A stretch of DNA of 38,058 nucleotides. It comes from an uncultured Eubacteriales bacterium (GTDB lineage Bacteria > Bacillota > Clostridia > Oscillospirales > CAG-382). The stretch lies in assembly GCA_934446675.1 (NCBI GenBank), contig CAKSEL010000017.1, forward strand, positions 1 to 38,058, in the 5' to 3' direction. Below are positions 38,017-38,058 of the stretch, in pieces (position 1 is the stretch's first letter; every line of letters starts with the position of its first letter). Both the position numbers and the translations under genes were made by a program. The notes under the pieces were generated by a model. It had not been told where the DNA came from. It saw only the letters and a program-made list of their open reading frames with translations, and did not search any database.

Positions 38017-38058
38017 TTCAGTTTCGGGCATAGCCCTAATGAATACTGGCTACGCACA

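Noticed and set aside
1..38058. CRISPR array, tRNA, rRNA, insertion sequence or prophage
   Set aside because: No regular repeat-spacer series, cloverleaf, transposase motif or phage structural gene was seen.

Overview
The window reads as a chromosomal piece of an anaerobic, low-to-moderate GC Firmicute of the class Clostridia, most likely an uncultured gut-type lineage. Supporting signs are sigma-A promoters with 17-bp spacers, strong GGAGG ribosome binding sites, frequent TTG starts, an HPr carrying both His15 and Ser46, an NfnAB electron-bifurcating transhydrogenase, [FeFe]-hydrogenase maturases (HydE, HydG), a lysine riboswitch, SLH-anchored exoproteins and DUF4330 proteins. I see no tRNA, rRNA, CRISPR array, IS element or prophage.

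Layout. 1-1.6 kb: an XRE-type regulator followed by a one-pass membrane protein whose cytoplasmic part looks like an ImmA/IrrE peptidase with its zinc site lost. 1.7-3.3 kb: a split chromate-type transporter pair, divergent from a CsoR-family metal sensor. 3.5-6.3 kb: a ribbon-helix-helix protein, a secreted stalk-domain protein, an SGNH hydrolase with no standard start codon, and a ThuA-like protein. 6.4-8.3 kb: dxs. 8.5-11.25 kb: a lysine-riboswitch-controlled amino acid ABC transporter. 11.3-13.7 kb: a CrtO-like acyltransferase, a GT28-type lipid glycosyltransferase and a PAP2-like protein, probably a glycolipid operon. 13.75-17 kb: an NfeD-like membrane protein and a large SLH-anchored phosphodiester glycosidase.

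17.2-22.6 kb (+): FkbM methyltransferase, rimM, trmD, an O-antigen-ligase-like membrane protein and two tandem DUF4330 proteins, spaced as one operon. 22.7-28.4 kb (+): HPr, uvrC, rsmD, coaD, nfnA, nfnB. 28.4-33.2 kb (-): a MATE transporter, the remnant of an isoprenylcysteine-methyltransferase-like gene, and a CsoR-copA copper operon in which copZ is fused to the 3' end of copA while keeping its own ribosome binding site. 33.3-36.3 kb (-): a TM1266-like gene, hydE and hydG behind a leader of about 175 nt with three terminator-like hairpins. 36.4-38 kb (+): trpS and a hypoxanthine-DNA-glycosylase-like gene.

How the parts fit. HydE and HydG build the hydrogenase H-cluster and NfnAB balances NADH, NADPH and ferredoxin, so both support a fermentative redox economy. 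Two CsoR-family sensors suggest tight metal control. The best candidates for undescribed biology are the XRE/degenerate-ImmA membrane pair, the structured leader of the hydrogenase-maturation operon, the copA-copZ fusion with a retained internal start, and the SGNH gene that seems to begin at AUA.
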